Part shown: piece by piece, positions 7,790 to 16,828 of the stretch | Position numbering within the stretch: the first letter of the stretch is position 1 | How the letters are laid out: the number at the start of each line of letters is the position of its first letter | Assembly: GCA_024638385.1 (NCBI GenBank) | Contig: JAHEKJ010000024.1 | Location: 1-37,119, forward strand | DNA length: 37,119 nt | Source of the DNA: Gammaproteobacteria bacterium | Lineage (GTDB): Bacteria > Pseudomonadota > Gammaproteobacteria > GCA-001735895 | Direction: 5' to 3' | Program-made: the position numbers and the translations under genes | Notes under the pieces: model-generated | Database searches by the model: none | Told to the model about the DNA's origin: nothing | The model's input: the letters and a program-made list of their open reading frames with translations, nothing else

Positions 7790-8119
7790 TCAGCCGTCTT
7801 CGTTGAGCACGAAATAGCCGCGCGTCAGCGCGTGCCTGAGGGCATTGAACCCGCGCAGGGCTTCGTGATAGGCACGGCGCTCCTCGATCAGGTCGGCGCC
7901 GACCTCGATCCGGATCTCGCCGTCGTGATGAACGACCATCGCGAGCGCCGCTTTCAGATAACGCGCGCGGCATACCGAGATGGCTTCGGCAAGCTGCAGG
8001 ATTTGCGCCGCGTCGATATCGCCGGCGATTTCCCGGATATTGCGCTTGTTGATCTCGACGATTTGATGTTCCAGCGCCTGCAGCATGCGGCGCACCTTGA
8101 TCTCGGTTTCGTCACTCAT
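7790..8119 (-). CDS. Small conserved-looking protein of unknown function
   Basis: I do not recognise this 109-residue protein. The ATG at 8119 is chosen because GGGAG lies seven bases upstream and because the reading frame upstream overlaps the motY-like gene. It begins MSDETEIKVRRMLQALEHQI and is rich in charged helices, with a likely coiled-coil stretch at about 5-50 (EHQIVEINKRNIREIAGDID). A middle region AMVVHHDGEIRIEVGADLI is followed by a C-terminal amphipathic helix. There is no signal peptide, membrane helix or cysteine cluster. It lies 25 bases after the MotY-like gene on the same strand, so co-transcription is likely. The role is unknown. Confidence 0.75.
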   Translation of the reverse strand: MSDETEIKVRRMLQALEHQIVEINKRNIREIAGDIDAAQILQLAEAISVCRARYLKAALAMVVHHDGEIRIEVGADLIEERRAYHEALRGFNALRHALTRGYFVLNEDG

Positions 8120-8144
8120 CGTAATCTCCCGTCGGGCGCGGCGA

Positions 8145-8996
8145 TCAGCGCCGCAGTTCGACCGTGACGCGGCGGTTGGCGGCGTGAATGCGGTCGCCGT
8201 TGCCGGGCCGCGCCGGTTTCGACTCGCCGGCGTAGGCCACCCTGAGCAGGTTCGGGTCGATCCCGAGCATGACCAGCAAGTCGTAGACATACCAGGCGCG
8301 CCGCTCCGACAGGCCCTCGTTGTAGCAGGCCTGGCCGGTCTTGTCGGCGTGGCCGGTAACGACGATTTCACGCACCCCGGGATTGACCGCGAGATACGCG
8401 AACATGCGGTCGAAGGCGGTTTCCTCCTGCTGCAGGCTGGCGAATTCATGGTCCGGTTCGAAGTAGATGCTGGTGATGCGCACGTCGTCGAAATGATCGC
8501 GGTACAGCGCCGCGCCGCAGCGGCGAAACTCGGCCTCGACCTCGCCGAATCGTACGATCGACAGCGAGGCGATCAGCGGCGCGTCGGCATAGAACAGGAA
8601 TCCGGGCTGAAAACCCCGGCGCAATTCGCCGTAAACCTGTTCGGCCACCGCCGCCGATATGTTGAACAGGCGGCGACCGCCGGCGGTCTCGTATCGCGCC
8701 AGCACTTCGCGCAGCTGCGGCTCGCCCCAGCCCGCGGTCTCGACCCGGAGTTCGACGTTGGTGCCCTGGTCGAAACGCCGCGTGGTCTCGAGCCGCAGGC
8801 GCACCGGCCGCGCCGCTTCGCGCTCGAAGATCGCGCGACCAAATCGGGGAATCCGGTGCTCCATGCGGCACAGCGCCGCGCTCGACTCGGTCACGACCCA
8901 GCTCGACTCGTCGAGCGAGGCCAGGTGGCGCGCCGGCGCCGCGGCCAGCGCCGGGCTCGCGCAGAGCATCAGGAAAGCAACGGCTGTTCGCAACAT
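8145..8996 (-). CDS. motY: MotY-like sodium-motor T-ring protein (OmpA-family peptidoglycan binding)
   Basis: The 283-residue protein has a signal peptide (residues 1-18, ending ASPALA). An N-terminal domain with SSAALCRMEHRIPRFGRAIF has the Cys...IP.(F/Y)G...F pattern that I recognise from MotY N-terminal domains. The C-terminal OmpA/MotB peptidoglycan-binding domain (about 160-283) shows VTGHADKTG, NEGLSERRAWYVYDLL and a closing NRRVTVELRR. MotY sits in the periplasm, binds peptidoglycan and forms the T ring around the basal body of sodium-driven polar flagella. No flagellar gene is nearby, which is common for motY. A generic OmpA-family lipid-independent porin-like role is the alternative. 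It lies 49 bases after the hydrolase gene. Confidence 0.72.
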   Translation of the reverse strand: MLRTAVAFLMLCASPALAAAPARHLASLDESSWVVTESSAALCRMEHRIPRFGRAIFEREAARPVRLRLETTRRFDQGTNVELRVETAGWGEPQLREVLARYETAGGRRLFNISAAVAEQVYGELRRGFQPGFLFYADAPLIASLSIVRFGEVEAEFRRCGAALYRDHFDDVRITSIYFEPDHEFASLQQEETAFDRMFAYLAVNPGVREIVVTGHADKTGQACYNEGLSERRAWYVYDLLVMLGIDPNLLRVAYAGESKPARPGNGDRIHAANRRVTVELRR

Positions 8997-9045
8997 CTGG
9001 ATCCGGGTCGTTCAACGGCTTGACCGCTGTATCGGCCCGGACGAT

Positions 9046-9828
9046 TCAATCTTGAGCGGCTTCGACGCCGAGAAATTCGAGGACGCGATCGATGAAGGCT
9101 TCGGGTTGCTCGGCGTGCAGCCAGTGGCCGGCCTCGCCGAGCGTGGCGAGCTCGAAGGCGTCGAAATGCGCGGCGATGACTTCGCGCTCGACCTCGCCGA
9201 CGTAGTCCGAGCGCGCGCCGCGCAGGAACAGCGTCGGCGTGTCGATGCGCCAGACGGTCGGCAGATCGTAGCCGGTCAGTTCGTCCATCTCGCGTTGAAT
9301 CGCCGCCCAGTCGACGCGCCAGCGCCAGCCCGCTTCGCCGCGCGCGAGGTTTTGCAGCAGGAAGGCCCGCAGCGGATCTTCCGGGATGTGCGCGCGCAGC
9401 AGGTGATCGGCCTGCACGCGCGACTCGATCGATTCGAGCGGCAGCGCCAGGATGGGATCGATCAAATCGTCGTAGTGATGCGAATAGGCGACCGGCGCGA
9501 TGTCGCCGACGATCAGCCGGTCGACCCGCCCGGGATGTTCGAGCGCCAGCCTCATCGCGACCTTGCCGCCCATGCTGTGGCCGAGCAAATGGCAGGATTC
9601 GAGCCCCAGATCGTCGAGCAGCGCGACCACGTCGGCACTCATCGCCGGATAATTCATCTCATCGGTATGAAACGACTCGCCGTGATTGCGCAGGTCGACG
9701 CAATAGGTCGAAAAATGCCGGCCGAAGCGGCGCGCATGCGATTGCCAGTTCTTGCTCGAGCCGAACAGGCCGTGCAGGATAACCAGCGGCGGACCGTCTC
9801 CGGTCAGCGTGTAGTGCAGCAGTGTCAT
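9046..9828 (-). CDS. Alpha/beta hydrolase, YbfF-like esterase
   Basis: The product has 260 residues from the ATG at 9828; the open frame extends upstream but there it only shadows lpd. The alpha/beta-hydrolase core is clear. An oxyanion-loop HGLFGSSKNW is followed by DLRNHGES, the nucleophile elbow GHSMGG (Ser85), DTPTLFLRGARSDY with the acid residue, and a catalytic His in GEAGHWLHAEQPEAF. The HGLFGS(S/L)xNW start and overall length fit the E. coli YbfF esterase group, which hydrolyses short acyl (including acyl-CoA) esters in vitro. It follows lpd by 38 bases on the same strand and may be read through from the pyruvate dehydrogenase operon, although the physiological link is unknown. Confidence 0.88.
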   Translation of the reverse strand: MTLLHYTLTGDGPPLVILHGLFGSSKNWQSHARRFGRHFSTYCVDLRNHGESFHTDEMNYPAMSADVVALLDDLGLESCHLLGHSMGGKVAMRLALEHPGRVDRLIVGDIAPVAYSHHYDDLIDPILALPLESIESRVQADHLLRAHIPEDPLRAFLLQNLARGEAGWRWRVDWAAIQREMDELTGYDLPTVWRIDTPTLFLRGARSDYVGEVEREVIAAHFDAFELATLGEAGHWLHAEQPEAFIDRVLEFLGVEAAQD

Positions 9829-9866
9829 CGGTCTCGATACCGCGACCTGCGTCACCCGGCAAGGGT

Positions 9867-11621
9867 TTACTTCTTGCGCGGAATGTACAGGTCGGTGATC
9901 GTGCCCTCGGCCATTTCGGCGGCAAAGTTGAAGGTTTCGGACAGCGTCGGGTGCGGATGGATAGTCAGGCCGATATCCTCGGCGTCGGCGCCCATCTCGA
10001 GCGCGAGCACCGCCTCGGCGATCAGTTCGCCGGCGTTGGGGCCGACGATGCCGGCGCCGAGTATGCGCATGGTTTCCTTGTCGAACAACACCTTGGTCAT
10101 GCCTTCGTCGCGGTCGACGCCGAGCGCGCGACCGCTCGCGGCCCACGGAAACGCGCCCTTCTCGTAGTCGATGCCCTGTGCCTTGGCCTCGGTCTCGGTC
10201 AGCCCCATCCAAGCGACCTCGGGGTCGGTATAGGCGACGTTCGGGATCGTCAGCGGCTCGAAGTAGGACTTCATGCCGGCGATGACCTCGGCCGCGGTCT
10301 TGCCCTCGTGGGTCGCCTTGTGCGCGAGCATCGGCTGGCCGACGATGTCGCCGATCGCGAAGATATTCGACACGTTGGTGCGCTGCTGGTTGTCGACCGG
10401 GATGAAGCCCCTGTCGTCGACCTTGACGCCGGCCGCGTCGGCGCCGATCTTGTTGCCGTTGGGCGTGCGTCCGACCGCGACCAGCACCCGGTCGTATATC
10501 GCCGGGTCGGGCGCCTTGTCGCCCTCGAAGCTGACCTTGAGGCCGTTCTTCTGCGCCTTGATTTCGGACACCTTGGTCTTGAGGTGGATCGCGGCGTAAC
10601 GCTTCGAAATGATCTTTTGCAGCGGCCGCACGAGATCCTTGTCGAGGCCCGGGATCAGGCTGTCCATGAATTCTACGACGGTGATCTCCGAGCCCAGTGC
10701 ATCGTAAACGGTTGCCATCTCGAGGCCAATGATGCCGCCGCCGACGATCAGCATTTTCTTCGGCACCTCGGTGAGCGTGAGCGCATCGGTCGAGTCCATG
10801 ACGCGGTCGTCGTCGTTCGGAAACGACGGGATCTGCGTGGCCTGCGAACCGGCGGCGATGATGCAGTTTTCGAAACGGATGCGCCGGGTCTTGCCGTCGT
10901 GCTCGACGTCGAGGTGATTGGCGTCGACGAACTTGCCGACGCCGGTCACGATCTCGACCTTGCGCTGCTTGGCGAGGCTCGCGAGACCGCCGGTGAGCTT
11001 GCCGACGACCTTGTCCTTGAAACCGTTGAGCCCGCCGAGATCGATCTTGGGCTTGCCGAAATCGACGCCGTTGGCCTTCATGTGTTCGGCCTCGTTGATG
11101 ATCAGCGCGGTATGCAGCAAGGCCTTCGACGGGATGCAGCCGACGTTCAGGCAGACGCCGCCGAGGGTCGGATAGCGCTCGACGAGGATGACCTTCTTGC
11201 CGAGATCGGCGGCGCGGAATGCCGCGGTGTAACCGCCCGGGCCGGCGCCGAGCACGACGACCTCCGCATCGAGATCGCTGCCACCGCCGGACGACGCTTT
11301 CGACTCGGCCTTTTTCGCCGGCTCGTCGGCACCCTTGCCGGCCGCCTTTTCGTCGCCCTTGCCAGCGGACTTGTCGCCGCCCGCATCGGTCTCGATCGTG
11401 CCAAGCTTGTCGCCTTGCGACACCTTGTCGCCGACCTTGACGCCCAGGTTCTTGATTTTGCCGGCGTAGGGCGACGGGATATCCATCGTCGCCTTGTCCG
11501 ACTCGAGGGTCAGAATCGGGTCTTCCTCGTTGACTTGGTCACCGGCGGCGACGTGAATTTCGATGACTTCGACCTTGTCGAAATCGCCGATGTCTGGCAG
11601 CAGCAGTTCTTTTTCGCTCAT
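9867..11621 (-). CDS. lpdA: Dihydrolipoamide dehydrogenase (E3) with N-terminal lipoyl domain
   Basis: The product has 584 residues, about 110 more than a plain E3, because a lipoyl domain (1-78, lipoyl Lys43 in ESDKATM) and a Lys/Ala/Gly-rich linker (about 79-113) precede the flavoprotein. The E3 part shows the FAD motif GAGPGGYTAA (about 125-134), redox Cys147/Cys152 in GGVCLNVGCIPSK, an NAD-binding GGGIIGLE, and the C-terminal catalytic HPHPTLSE. It reoxidises dihydrolipoamide in the pyruvate dehydrogenase complex and probably other 2-oxoacid complexes. The start lies two bases after the aceF stop, which indicates tight coupling. Lipoyl-E3 fusions are known, for example in Neisseria. Confidence 0.96.
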   Translation of the reverse strand: MSEKELLLPDIGDFDKVEVIEIHVAAGDQVNEEDPILTLESDKATMDIPSPYAGKIKNLGVKVGDKVSQGDKLGTIETDAGGDKSAGKGDEKAAGKGADEPAKKAESKASSGGGSDLDAEVVVLGAGPGGYTAAFRAADLGKKVILVERYPTLGGVCLNVGCIPSKALLHTALIINEAEHMKANGVDFGKPKIDLGGLNGFKDKVVGKLTGGLASLAKQRKVEIVTGVGKFVDANHLDVEHDGKTRRIRFENCIIAAGSQATQIPSFPNDDDRVMDSTDALTLTEVPKKMLIVGGGIIGLEMATVYDALGSEITVVEFMDSLIPGLDKDLVRPLQKIISKRYAAIHLKTKVSEIKAQKNGLKVSFEGDKAPDPAIYDRVLVAVGRTPNGNKIGADAAGVKVDDRGFIPVDNQQRTNVSNIFAIGDIVGQPMLAHKATHEGKTAAEVIAGMKSYFEPLTIPNVAYTDPEVAWMGLTETEAKAQGIDYEKGAFPWAASGRALGVDRDEGMTKVLFDKETMRILGAGIVGPNAGELIAEAVLALEMGADAEDIGLTIHPHPTLSETFNFAAEMAEGTITDLYIPRKK

Positions 11622-11623
11622 GG

Positions 11624-12991
11624 TTATAACAAGACCCTTCTGATGTCGGTGATGACCTGGCTCAGGTAGCTGGTGAAGCGTGCCGCCTGCGCGCCGTCGA
11701 TGACGCGGTGATCGTAGGATAGCCCGAATGGCAGTATCATCCGCGGGACGAATTCGCCGTCACGGTAGACCGGCTGCATCTTGGAGCGCGACACGCCGAG
11801 GATCGCGACCTCGGGCGCGTTGACGATCGGCGTGAAGTAGGTCCCGCCGATGCCGCCAAGGCTCGAGATCGTGAAGCAGCCGCCCTGCATGTCGGTCGGC
11901 GACAACTTGCCGTCGCGCGCGCGCTTCGACGTCTCGCCCAGCTCGGCGGCGAGATCGTAGATGCCTTTCTGATCGACATCACGGATGACCGGCACGACCA
12001 GTCCATTGGGCGTGTCGACCGCGATGCCGATATGAAAGTACTTTTTCAATATCAGGTTTTCGCCGGCGGAATCCAGCGACGCATTGAAGTCGGGGTACTG
12101 CTGGAGAGCGCTGACGACCGCCTTCATCAGGAAAATCAGCGGCGTCAGGCGCACCCCTTTCTGCTCGGCCTCCTTGGCCAGCGATTTGCGAAACGCCTCG
12201 AGGTCGGTGACGTCGGCCTCGTCGAACTGGGTGACGTGCGGCACATTGACCCAGCTGCGATGCAGGTGCGCGCCCGAAATTTTCTTGATCCGGCTGAGCG
12301 GCCGGCTTTCGATTTCGCCGAATTTCGAGTGGTCGACGTCCGGAATCGCTGCGATCGCGACGCCGCCGGCCGCAGCGGCGGCGCCGCCGCCGGTCATCGC
12401 CGTTTTGATGAAAGCCTTGACGTCGGTCTTCTGGATTCGTCCCTTGGCACCGCTGCCGACGACCTGTTCGAGGTCGACGCCGAGTTCGCGCGCATAGCGG
12501 CGGATCGACGGGCTGGCGTGAATCAGCCGCGTGCTGCGCTCGCCGCCGCCGCTGTCGCCTGGATGCGGCTTGCGCGGCTTGCCGAGCCCCGATGCGGTTT
12601 CGGCCGCGGATTTCGGCGCTTCGGCCTCGCGTTTGCGCTCGCCCTGGTCTTTGTCCTTGTTCTCGTCCGCGGGCTTGTCCTGGCCTTTGTCCTTGTCTTC
12701 TTCGTCCCCGGCGCTGGCGTCGTTCTGATCCTTGCCGGATTCACCGCCGCCACTCGGGCTGATCACGGCGATGTCGTCGCCCTTGTTGACACGGTCGCCG
12801 ACGCTGACGATCAGCTTCTCGATGGTACCGGCCTCGGGGCTCGGGATTTCCATCGTCGCCTTGTCCGATTCGAGCACAATCAGGCCCTGCTCTTCCTCGA
12901 CTTCGTCGCCCGGCGCTACCAGCACCTCGATGATTTCGATATCCGCGAAGTCGCCGACGTCAGGGAGCTTGATGGTTTTGCTGTCTGCCAC
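11624..12991 (-). CDS. aceF: Pyruvate dehydrogenase E2, dihydrolipoamide acetyltransferase
   Basis: The GTG at 12991 is chosen because AGGAG lies seven bases before it and the protein then begins directly with the lipoyl domain (VADSKTIKLPDVGDF); this gives 455 residues. The domain order is one lipoyl domain (Lys44 in ESDKATM) and a highly charged Asp/Lys/Glu/Gln linker (about 85-140). A peripheral-subunit-binding domain (HASPSIRRYARELG) and the acetyltransferase catalytic core follow, with SYDHRVIDGA (His428, Asp432). It transfers the acetyl group from E1 to CoA and forms the core of the complex. Many gammaproteobacterial AceF proteins carry two or three lipoyl domains; here there is one, with another on E3. 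It lies 22 bases after aceE. Confidence 0.96.
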   Translation of the reverse strand: MADSKTIKLPDVGDFADIEIIEVLVAPGDEVEEEQGLIVLESDKATMEIPSPEAGTIEKLIVSVGDRVNKGDDIAVISPSGGGESGKDQNDASAGDEEDKDKGQDKPADENKDKDQGERKREAEAPKSAAETASGLGKPRKPHPGDSGGGERSTRLIHASPSIRRYARELGVDLEQVVGSGAKGRIQKTDVKAFIKTAMTGGGAAAAAGGVAIAAIPDVDHSKFGEIESRPLSRIKKISGAHLHRSWVNVPHVTQFDEADVTDLEAFRKSLAKEAEQKGVRLTPLIFLMKAVVSALQQYPDFNASLDSAGENLILKKYFHIGIAVDTPNGLVVPVIRDVDQKGIYDLAAELGETSKRARDGKLSPTDMQGGCFTISSLGGIGGTYFTPIVNAPEVAILGVSRSKMQPVYRDGEFVPRMILPFGLSYDHRVIDGAQAARFTSYLSQVITDIRRVLL

Positions 12992-13013
12992 GTGAAGTCT
13001 CCTGCGCGCCCGT

Positions 13014-15671
13014 CTAGACGGTCGTCGGGTTGGGTTTCTCGGGATCGATGTCGTATTTCTTGATCGCCTGCTGCACGACCTTGCTGTCGATCTCACCGGT
13101 ATCGACCAGTGCCTTCAGCGCGGCGACGACGATGTAATGCCGGTTGACCTCGAAGAAGGTTCGAAGCTGATCGCGCGTATCGCTGCGGCCGAAGCCGTCA
13201 GTGCCGAGCGTGGCGTAGTGCATCGGCACGAATTCGCGCAGCTGTTCGGTGTAGGCGCGAATGTAGTCGGTGGCGATGATCGCCGGCCCCTTGCGCCCCT
13301 GCAGCTGGGTTTCGAGGTAGGAGCGGCGCGCCTTCTTGGTCGGGTGCAGGCGGTTCCAGCGCACGCATTCGCGGCCCTCGTTGGCGAGTTCGTTGACGCT
13401 GGTCACGCTCCAGACGTCGGCGTTGACGTCGAAGTCGGACTTGAGCAGCCCGGCCGCGGCGATGACTTCGCGCAGGATCGTGCCCGAGCCGAGCAGCTGC
13501 ACCTTGGTGCCCTTCTCCTCGCCCTCTTCGAGGCAATAGATGCCCTTGATGATGCCGTCCTCGCTGCCCTTGGGCATCGACGGGTGCGGGTAGTTTTCGT
13601 TCATCACCGTGATGTAGTAAAACACCTTGTCCTTGTGCTGGTACATGCGCTTTAGCCCGTGGTGAATGATCACCGCGAGCTCGTAGGCGAAGGTCGGGTC
13701 GTAGGTGATGCAATTCGGGATCGTACCGGCGAGCACGTGGCTGTGGCCGTCCTGGTGCTGCAGCCCCTCGCCGGCGAGCGTCGTGCGCCCCGCGGTGCCG
13801 CCCATCAAAAACCCGCGCGCCTGCATGTCGCCGGCGGCCCAGGCGAGATCGCCGATGCGCTGGAAGCCGAACATCGAGTAATAGATGTAGAACGGGATCA
13901 TGCTGACGCCGTGCGTGCTGTAGGCGGTCGCGGCCGCGATCCACGACGACATCGCGCCGGCCTCGGTGATGCCCTCCTCGAGGATCTGGCCCTTGACGTC
14001 CTCCTTGTAATACATGACCTGGTCCGAATCCATCGGCTCGTAGAGCTGGCCGGCGAAGGAATAGATGCCGAGCTGACGGAACATGCCTTCCATGCCGAAG
14101 GTGCGCGCCTCGTCGGGCACGATCGGCACGACGTTTTTGCCGATCTGCTTGTCGCGCGTGAGCGTCGACAGCATGCGCACGAAGGCCATCGTCGTCGAGA
14201 TTTCACGCTCGCCGGTATCCTTGAGCAGCGCGTCGAATATTTCGAGCCCGGGGATCGCCAGCGCCTCGGCGTCGTCGCTGCGCACCGGCATGTAGCCGCC
14301 GAGCTTTTCGCGCGACTTCTTCATGTACTCCATTTCCTCGCTGTCGTCGGGGAAGCGGTAGAACGGCGCGTCGGCGATCTTGTCGTCGTCGATCGGCACG
14401 TTGAAACGGTCGCGGAAGGCCCGCAGCGCATCCTCGCCGAGTTTCTTTTGCGAGTGCGTGATGTTCTGGCCCTCGCCGGCCTCGCCCATGCCGTAGCCCT
14501 TGACGGTTTTGGCCAGGATCACGGTCGGCCGGTCGGTATTCTCGACCGCCTCGGCGTAGGCGGCGTAGATCTTGTGCGGATCGTGGCCACCGCGATTGAG
14601 CCGCCAGATGTCCTCGTCCGACATTTCGGCGACCATCTCGCGGGTCTCCGGATACTTGCCGAAGAAATGCTCGCGCGTGTAGGCGCCGCCCTTGGCCTTG
14701 TAGGCCTGGTACTCGCCGTCGACGGTCTCCTCCATCAGGCGCTGCAGCACGCCGTCGCTGTCCCTGGCTAACAGGTGATCCCAATACGAACCCCAGATGA
14801 CCTTGATCACGTTCCAGCCGGCGCCGCGGAACACGGCCTCGAGTTCCTGGATGACCTTGCCGTTGCCGCGCACCGGGCCGTCGAGCCGTTGCAGGTTACA
14901 GTTGATGACGAAGATCAGGTTGTCGAGCTTCTCGCGCGTCGCCAGCGAGATCGCGCCGAGCGACTCCGGCTCGTCCATCTCGCCATCGCCCATGAAGGCC
15001 CAGACCTTGCGATTCTGGCGTTGCTGCAGATCCCGGTTCTCGAGATATTTCATGAACCGCGCCTGGTAGATCGCCATCAGCGGTCCGAGTCCCATGGATA
15101 CCGTCGGGAATTGCCAGAAGTTCGGCATCAGCCACGGATGGGGATAGGAAGACAGCCCGTTTTCGTCGAGGGCTTCCTGGCGAAACGCCCTGAGCTGCTC
15201 TTCGCTGAGACGGCCCTCGAGAAACGCGCGCGCATAAACCCCGGGTGCCGAGTGTCCCTGGAAGAACACCAGGTCGCCCTTGTTGTCTTCGGTCGGCGCA
15301 CGGAAGAAGTGCATGAAGCCGACGTCGTAGAGCGTCGCCGCCGAGGCAAAGCTCGCGATATGGCCGCCGAGTTCGCTCGACTTGCGATTCGCGTGCACGA
15401 CCATCGCCGCGGCGTTCCAGCGGATCGCCGAGCGGATGCTGTGCTCGATCGCCTGGTCGCCCGGGATCGGGCGCTGACGTTCTTCGGGGATCGTGTTGAC
15501 ATAGGCCGTGTTGGCGGAAAACGGCAGGTAGGCGCCGGAGCGGCGGGTCTTGTCGATCAGTTTCTCGAGCAGGAAGTGCGCGCGTTCAGGTCCCTCCCGC
15601 TCCAGAACCGAATCGAGTGATTCCATCCATTCCTGAGTCTCCTGAGGATCAATGTCAGTTTCGTCTACCAC
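13014..15671 (-). CDS. aceE: Pyruvate dehydrogenase E1, homodimeric type
   Basis: The 885-residue length is typical of AceE (about 885-890). The start is a GTG at 15671 with AAAGG about ten bases upstream. Thiamine-diphosphate binding is marked by GDGEMDEPES (228 onward) and the Asn residues in FVINCN (about 257-259). The N-terminal SIRSAIRWNAAAMVVHANR and the active-site HFFRAPTEDNKGDLVFFQGH are also present. It decarboxylates pyruvate and reductively acetylates the lipoyl group of AceF, controlling entry of carbon into the TCA cycle. It heads the aceE-aceF-lpd cluster and is divergent from pyrC across a 116-base spacer. Confidence 0.98.
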   Translation of the reverse strand: MVDETDIDPQETQEWMESLDSVLEREGPERAHFLLEKLIDKTRRSGAYLPFSANTAYVNTIPEERQRPIPGDQAIEHSIRSAIRWNAAAMVVHANRKSSELGGHIASFASAATLYDVGFMHFFRAPTEDNKGDLVFFQGHSAPGVYARAFLEGRLSEEQLRAFRQEALDENGLSSYPHPWLMPNFWQFPTVSMGLGPLMAIYQARFMKYLENRDLQQRQNRKVWAFMGDGEMDEPESLGAISLATREKLDNLIFVINCNLQRLDGPVRGNGKVIQELEAVFRGAGWNVIKVIWGSYWDHLLARDSDGVLQRLMEETVDGEYQAYKAKGGAYTREHFFGKYPETREMVAEMSDEDIWRLNRGGHDPHKIYAAYAEAVENTDRPTVILAKTVKGYGMGEAGEGQNITHSQKKLGEDALRAFRDRFNVPIDDDKIADAPFYRFPDDSEEMEYMKKSREKLGGYMPVRSDDAEALAIPGLEIFDALLKDTGEREISTTMAFVRMLSTLTRDKQIGKNVVPIVPDEARTFGMEGMFRQLGIYSFAGQLYEPMDSDQVMYYKEDVKGQILEEGITEAGAMSSWIAAATAYSTHGVSMIPFYIYYSMFGFQRIGDLAWAAGDMQARGFLMGGTAGRTTLAGEGLQHQDGHSHVLAGTIPNCITYDPTFAYELAVIIHHGLKRMYQHKDKVFYYITVMNENYPHPSMPKGSEDGIIKGIYCLEEGEEKGTKVQLLGSGTILREVIAAAGLLKSDFDVNADVWSVTSVNELANEGRECVRWNRLHPTKKARRSYLETQLQGRKGPAIIATDYIRAYTEQLREFVPMHYATLGTDGFGRSDTRDQLRTFFEVNRHYIVVAALKALVDTGEIDSKVVQQAIKKYDIDPEKPNPTTV

Positions 15672-15700
15672 GGGGTTCGCCTTTATTGTAAATTGGCCGG

Positions 15701-15706
15701 AGTATA
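15701..15706 (-). promoter_or_regulatory. Candidate -10 element for aceE
   Basis: TATACT on the minus strand (15706-15701) would start transcription about 23 bases before the aceE GTG. There is no convincing -35 at 16-18 bases. I looked for a PdhR-type ATTGGT/ACCAAT operator in the spacer and saw only an unpaired ATTGGCC. Confidence 0.4.
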
Positions 15707-15787
15707 TCGCATGCGGTCGAGCCGCCTGATCGAATTCTTGGAATTTATCGCAATATTAATCTTCCTTATCCGGACTCTGCAAATAAT

Positions 15788-16828
15788 ATGGACGAAATCA
15801 GCCTGATCAGGCCCGACGACTGGCACCTGCACCTGCGCGATTCGCCTTTCCTCGAGGCGGTCGTCGGCGACAGCGCGCGGCAGTTTGCGCGCGCCATCGT
15901 CATGCCCAACCTGGTGCCGCCGGTGCGCAGCTGCGCCGATGCGCTGGCCTACCGCGAGCGCATCCTCGCCGCGCTGCCGCCGGCGAGCCGCTTCGAGCCG
16001 TTGATGACGCTGTACCTGACCGACAATACCCGCGTCGACGAGATTCGCGCGGCGAGCGAGTCCGCGCATGTTTACGGGGCCAAACTCTATCCCGCCGGCG
16101 CGACCACCAACTCCGACGCCGGCGTCACCGATCTCGAGCGACTCGACGCGGTCTTCGACGCGATGCAAAAGCACGGCCTGGTGCTGCAGGTGCACGGCGA
16201 GGCGACCGAGCCCGGCATCGACGTGTTCGACCGGGAAAAAGTGTTCATCGAGCGCAGCCTCGAGCGCATAAGAAACGATTTCCCGGCGCTGCGGATCGTT
16301 TTCGAGCATGTCACGACGCGCGACGCGGTCGACTACGTACTGGCCGCGGACGCCAATCTCGCGGCGACGATCACGCCGCATCACCTGTTGATCAATCGCA
16401 ACGCGATGTTTGCCGGCGGCCTGCGCCCGCATCACTTTTGTCTGCCGGTAGCCAAGCGCGAAGAACATCGGCAGGCGCTCGTGGCCGCGGCGACCGGCGG
16501 CGATCCGCGTTTTTTCGCCGGCACCGACAGCGCGCCGCACAGCCGTGCCGCCAAGGAATCCGCCTGCGGCTGCGCCGGCATCTACTCGGCGCACAGCGCC
16601 ATCGAGCTCTATGCCGAAGCGTTCGAACTGGCAGGCGATTTCGAACAATTCGAGGCCTTCATGAGCCGCCACGGCGCCGATTATTACGGCTTGCCGCACA
16701 ATCGGGAACGGATCCGGATCAGCCGCCGCGACTGGCAGCTGCCGGACTCGTTGCCCTGTCCCGACGGCGAGCTGGTGCCGTTTCGCGCAGGCGACAGGCT
16801 GCGCTGGAAGCTCGACGCCGATGGCTGA
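15788..16828 (+). CDS. pyrC: Dihydroorotase, E. coli-type (class II)
   Basis: The 346 residues match the E. coli PyrC length (about 348). Metal-site residues are visible: WHLHLRD (His13, His15), the lysine to be carboxylated, Lys99, in [13 protein letters not shown], His136 in LQVHGEA, His174 in VFEHVTTRD, and catalytic Asp247 in GTDSAPH. It cyclises carbamoyl-aspartate to dihydroorotate, the third pyrimidine step, and so consumes carbamoyl phosphate made by CarAB. No clear Shine-Dalgarno precedes the ATG (CTGCAAATAATATG), which may mean low or unusual initiation. The gene is followed by rnt with an eight-base overlap. Confidence 0.97.
   Translation: MDEISLIRPDDWHLHLRDSPFLEAVVGDSARQFARAIVMPNLVPPVRSCADALAYRERILAALPPASRFEPLMTLYLTDNTRVDEIRAASESAHVYGAKLYPAGATTNSDAGVTDLERLDAVFDAMQKHGLVLQVHGEATEPGIDVFDREKVFIERSLERIRNDFPALRIVFEHVTTRDAVDYVLAADANLAATITPHHLLINRNAMFAGGLRPHHFCLPVAKREEHRQALVAAATGGDPRFFAGTDSAPHSRAAKESACGCAGIYSAHSAIELYAEAFELAGDFEQFEAFMSRHGADYYGLPHNRERIRISRRDWQLPDSLPCPDGELVPFRAGDRLRWKLDADG

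Noticed and set aside
15672..15787. PdhR operator before aceE
   Set aside because: Only one ATTGG half is present; the ATTGGT/ACCAAT palindrome is not there.
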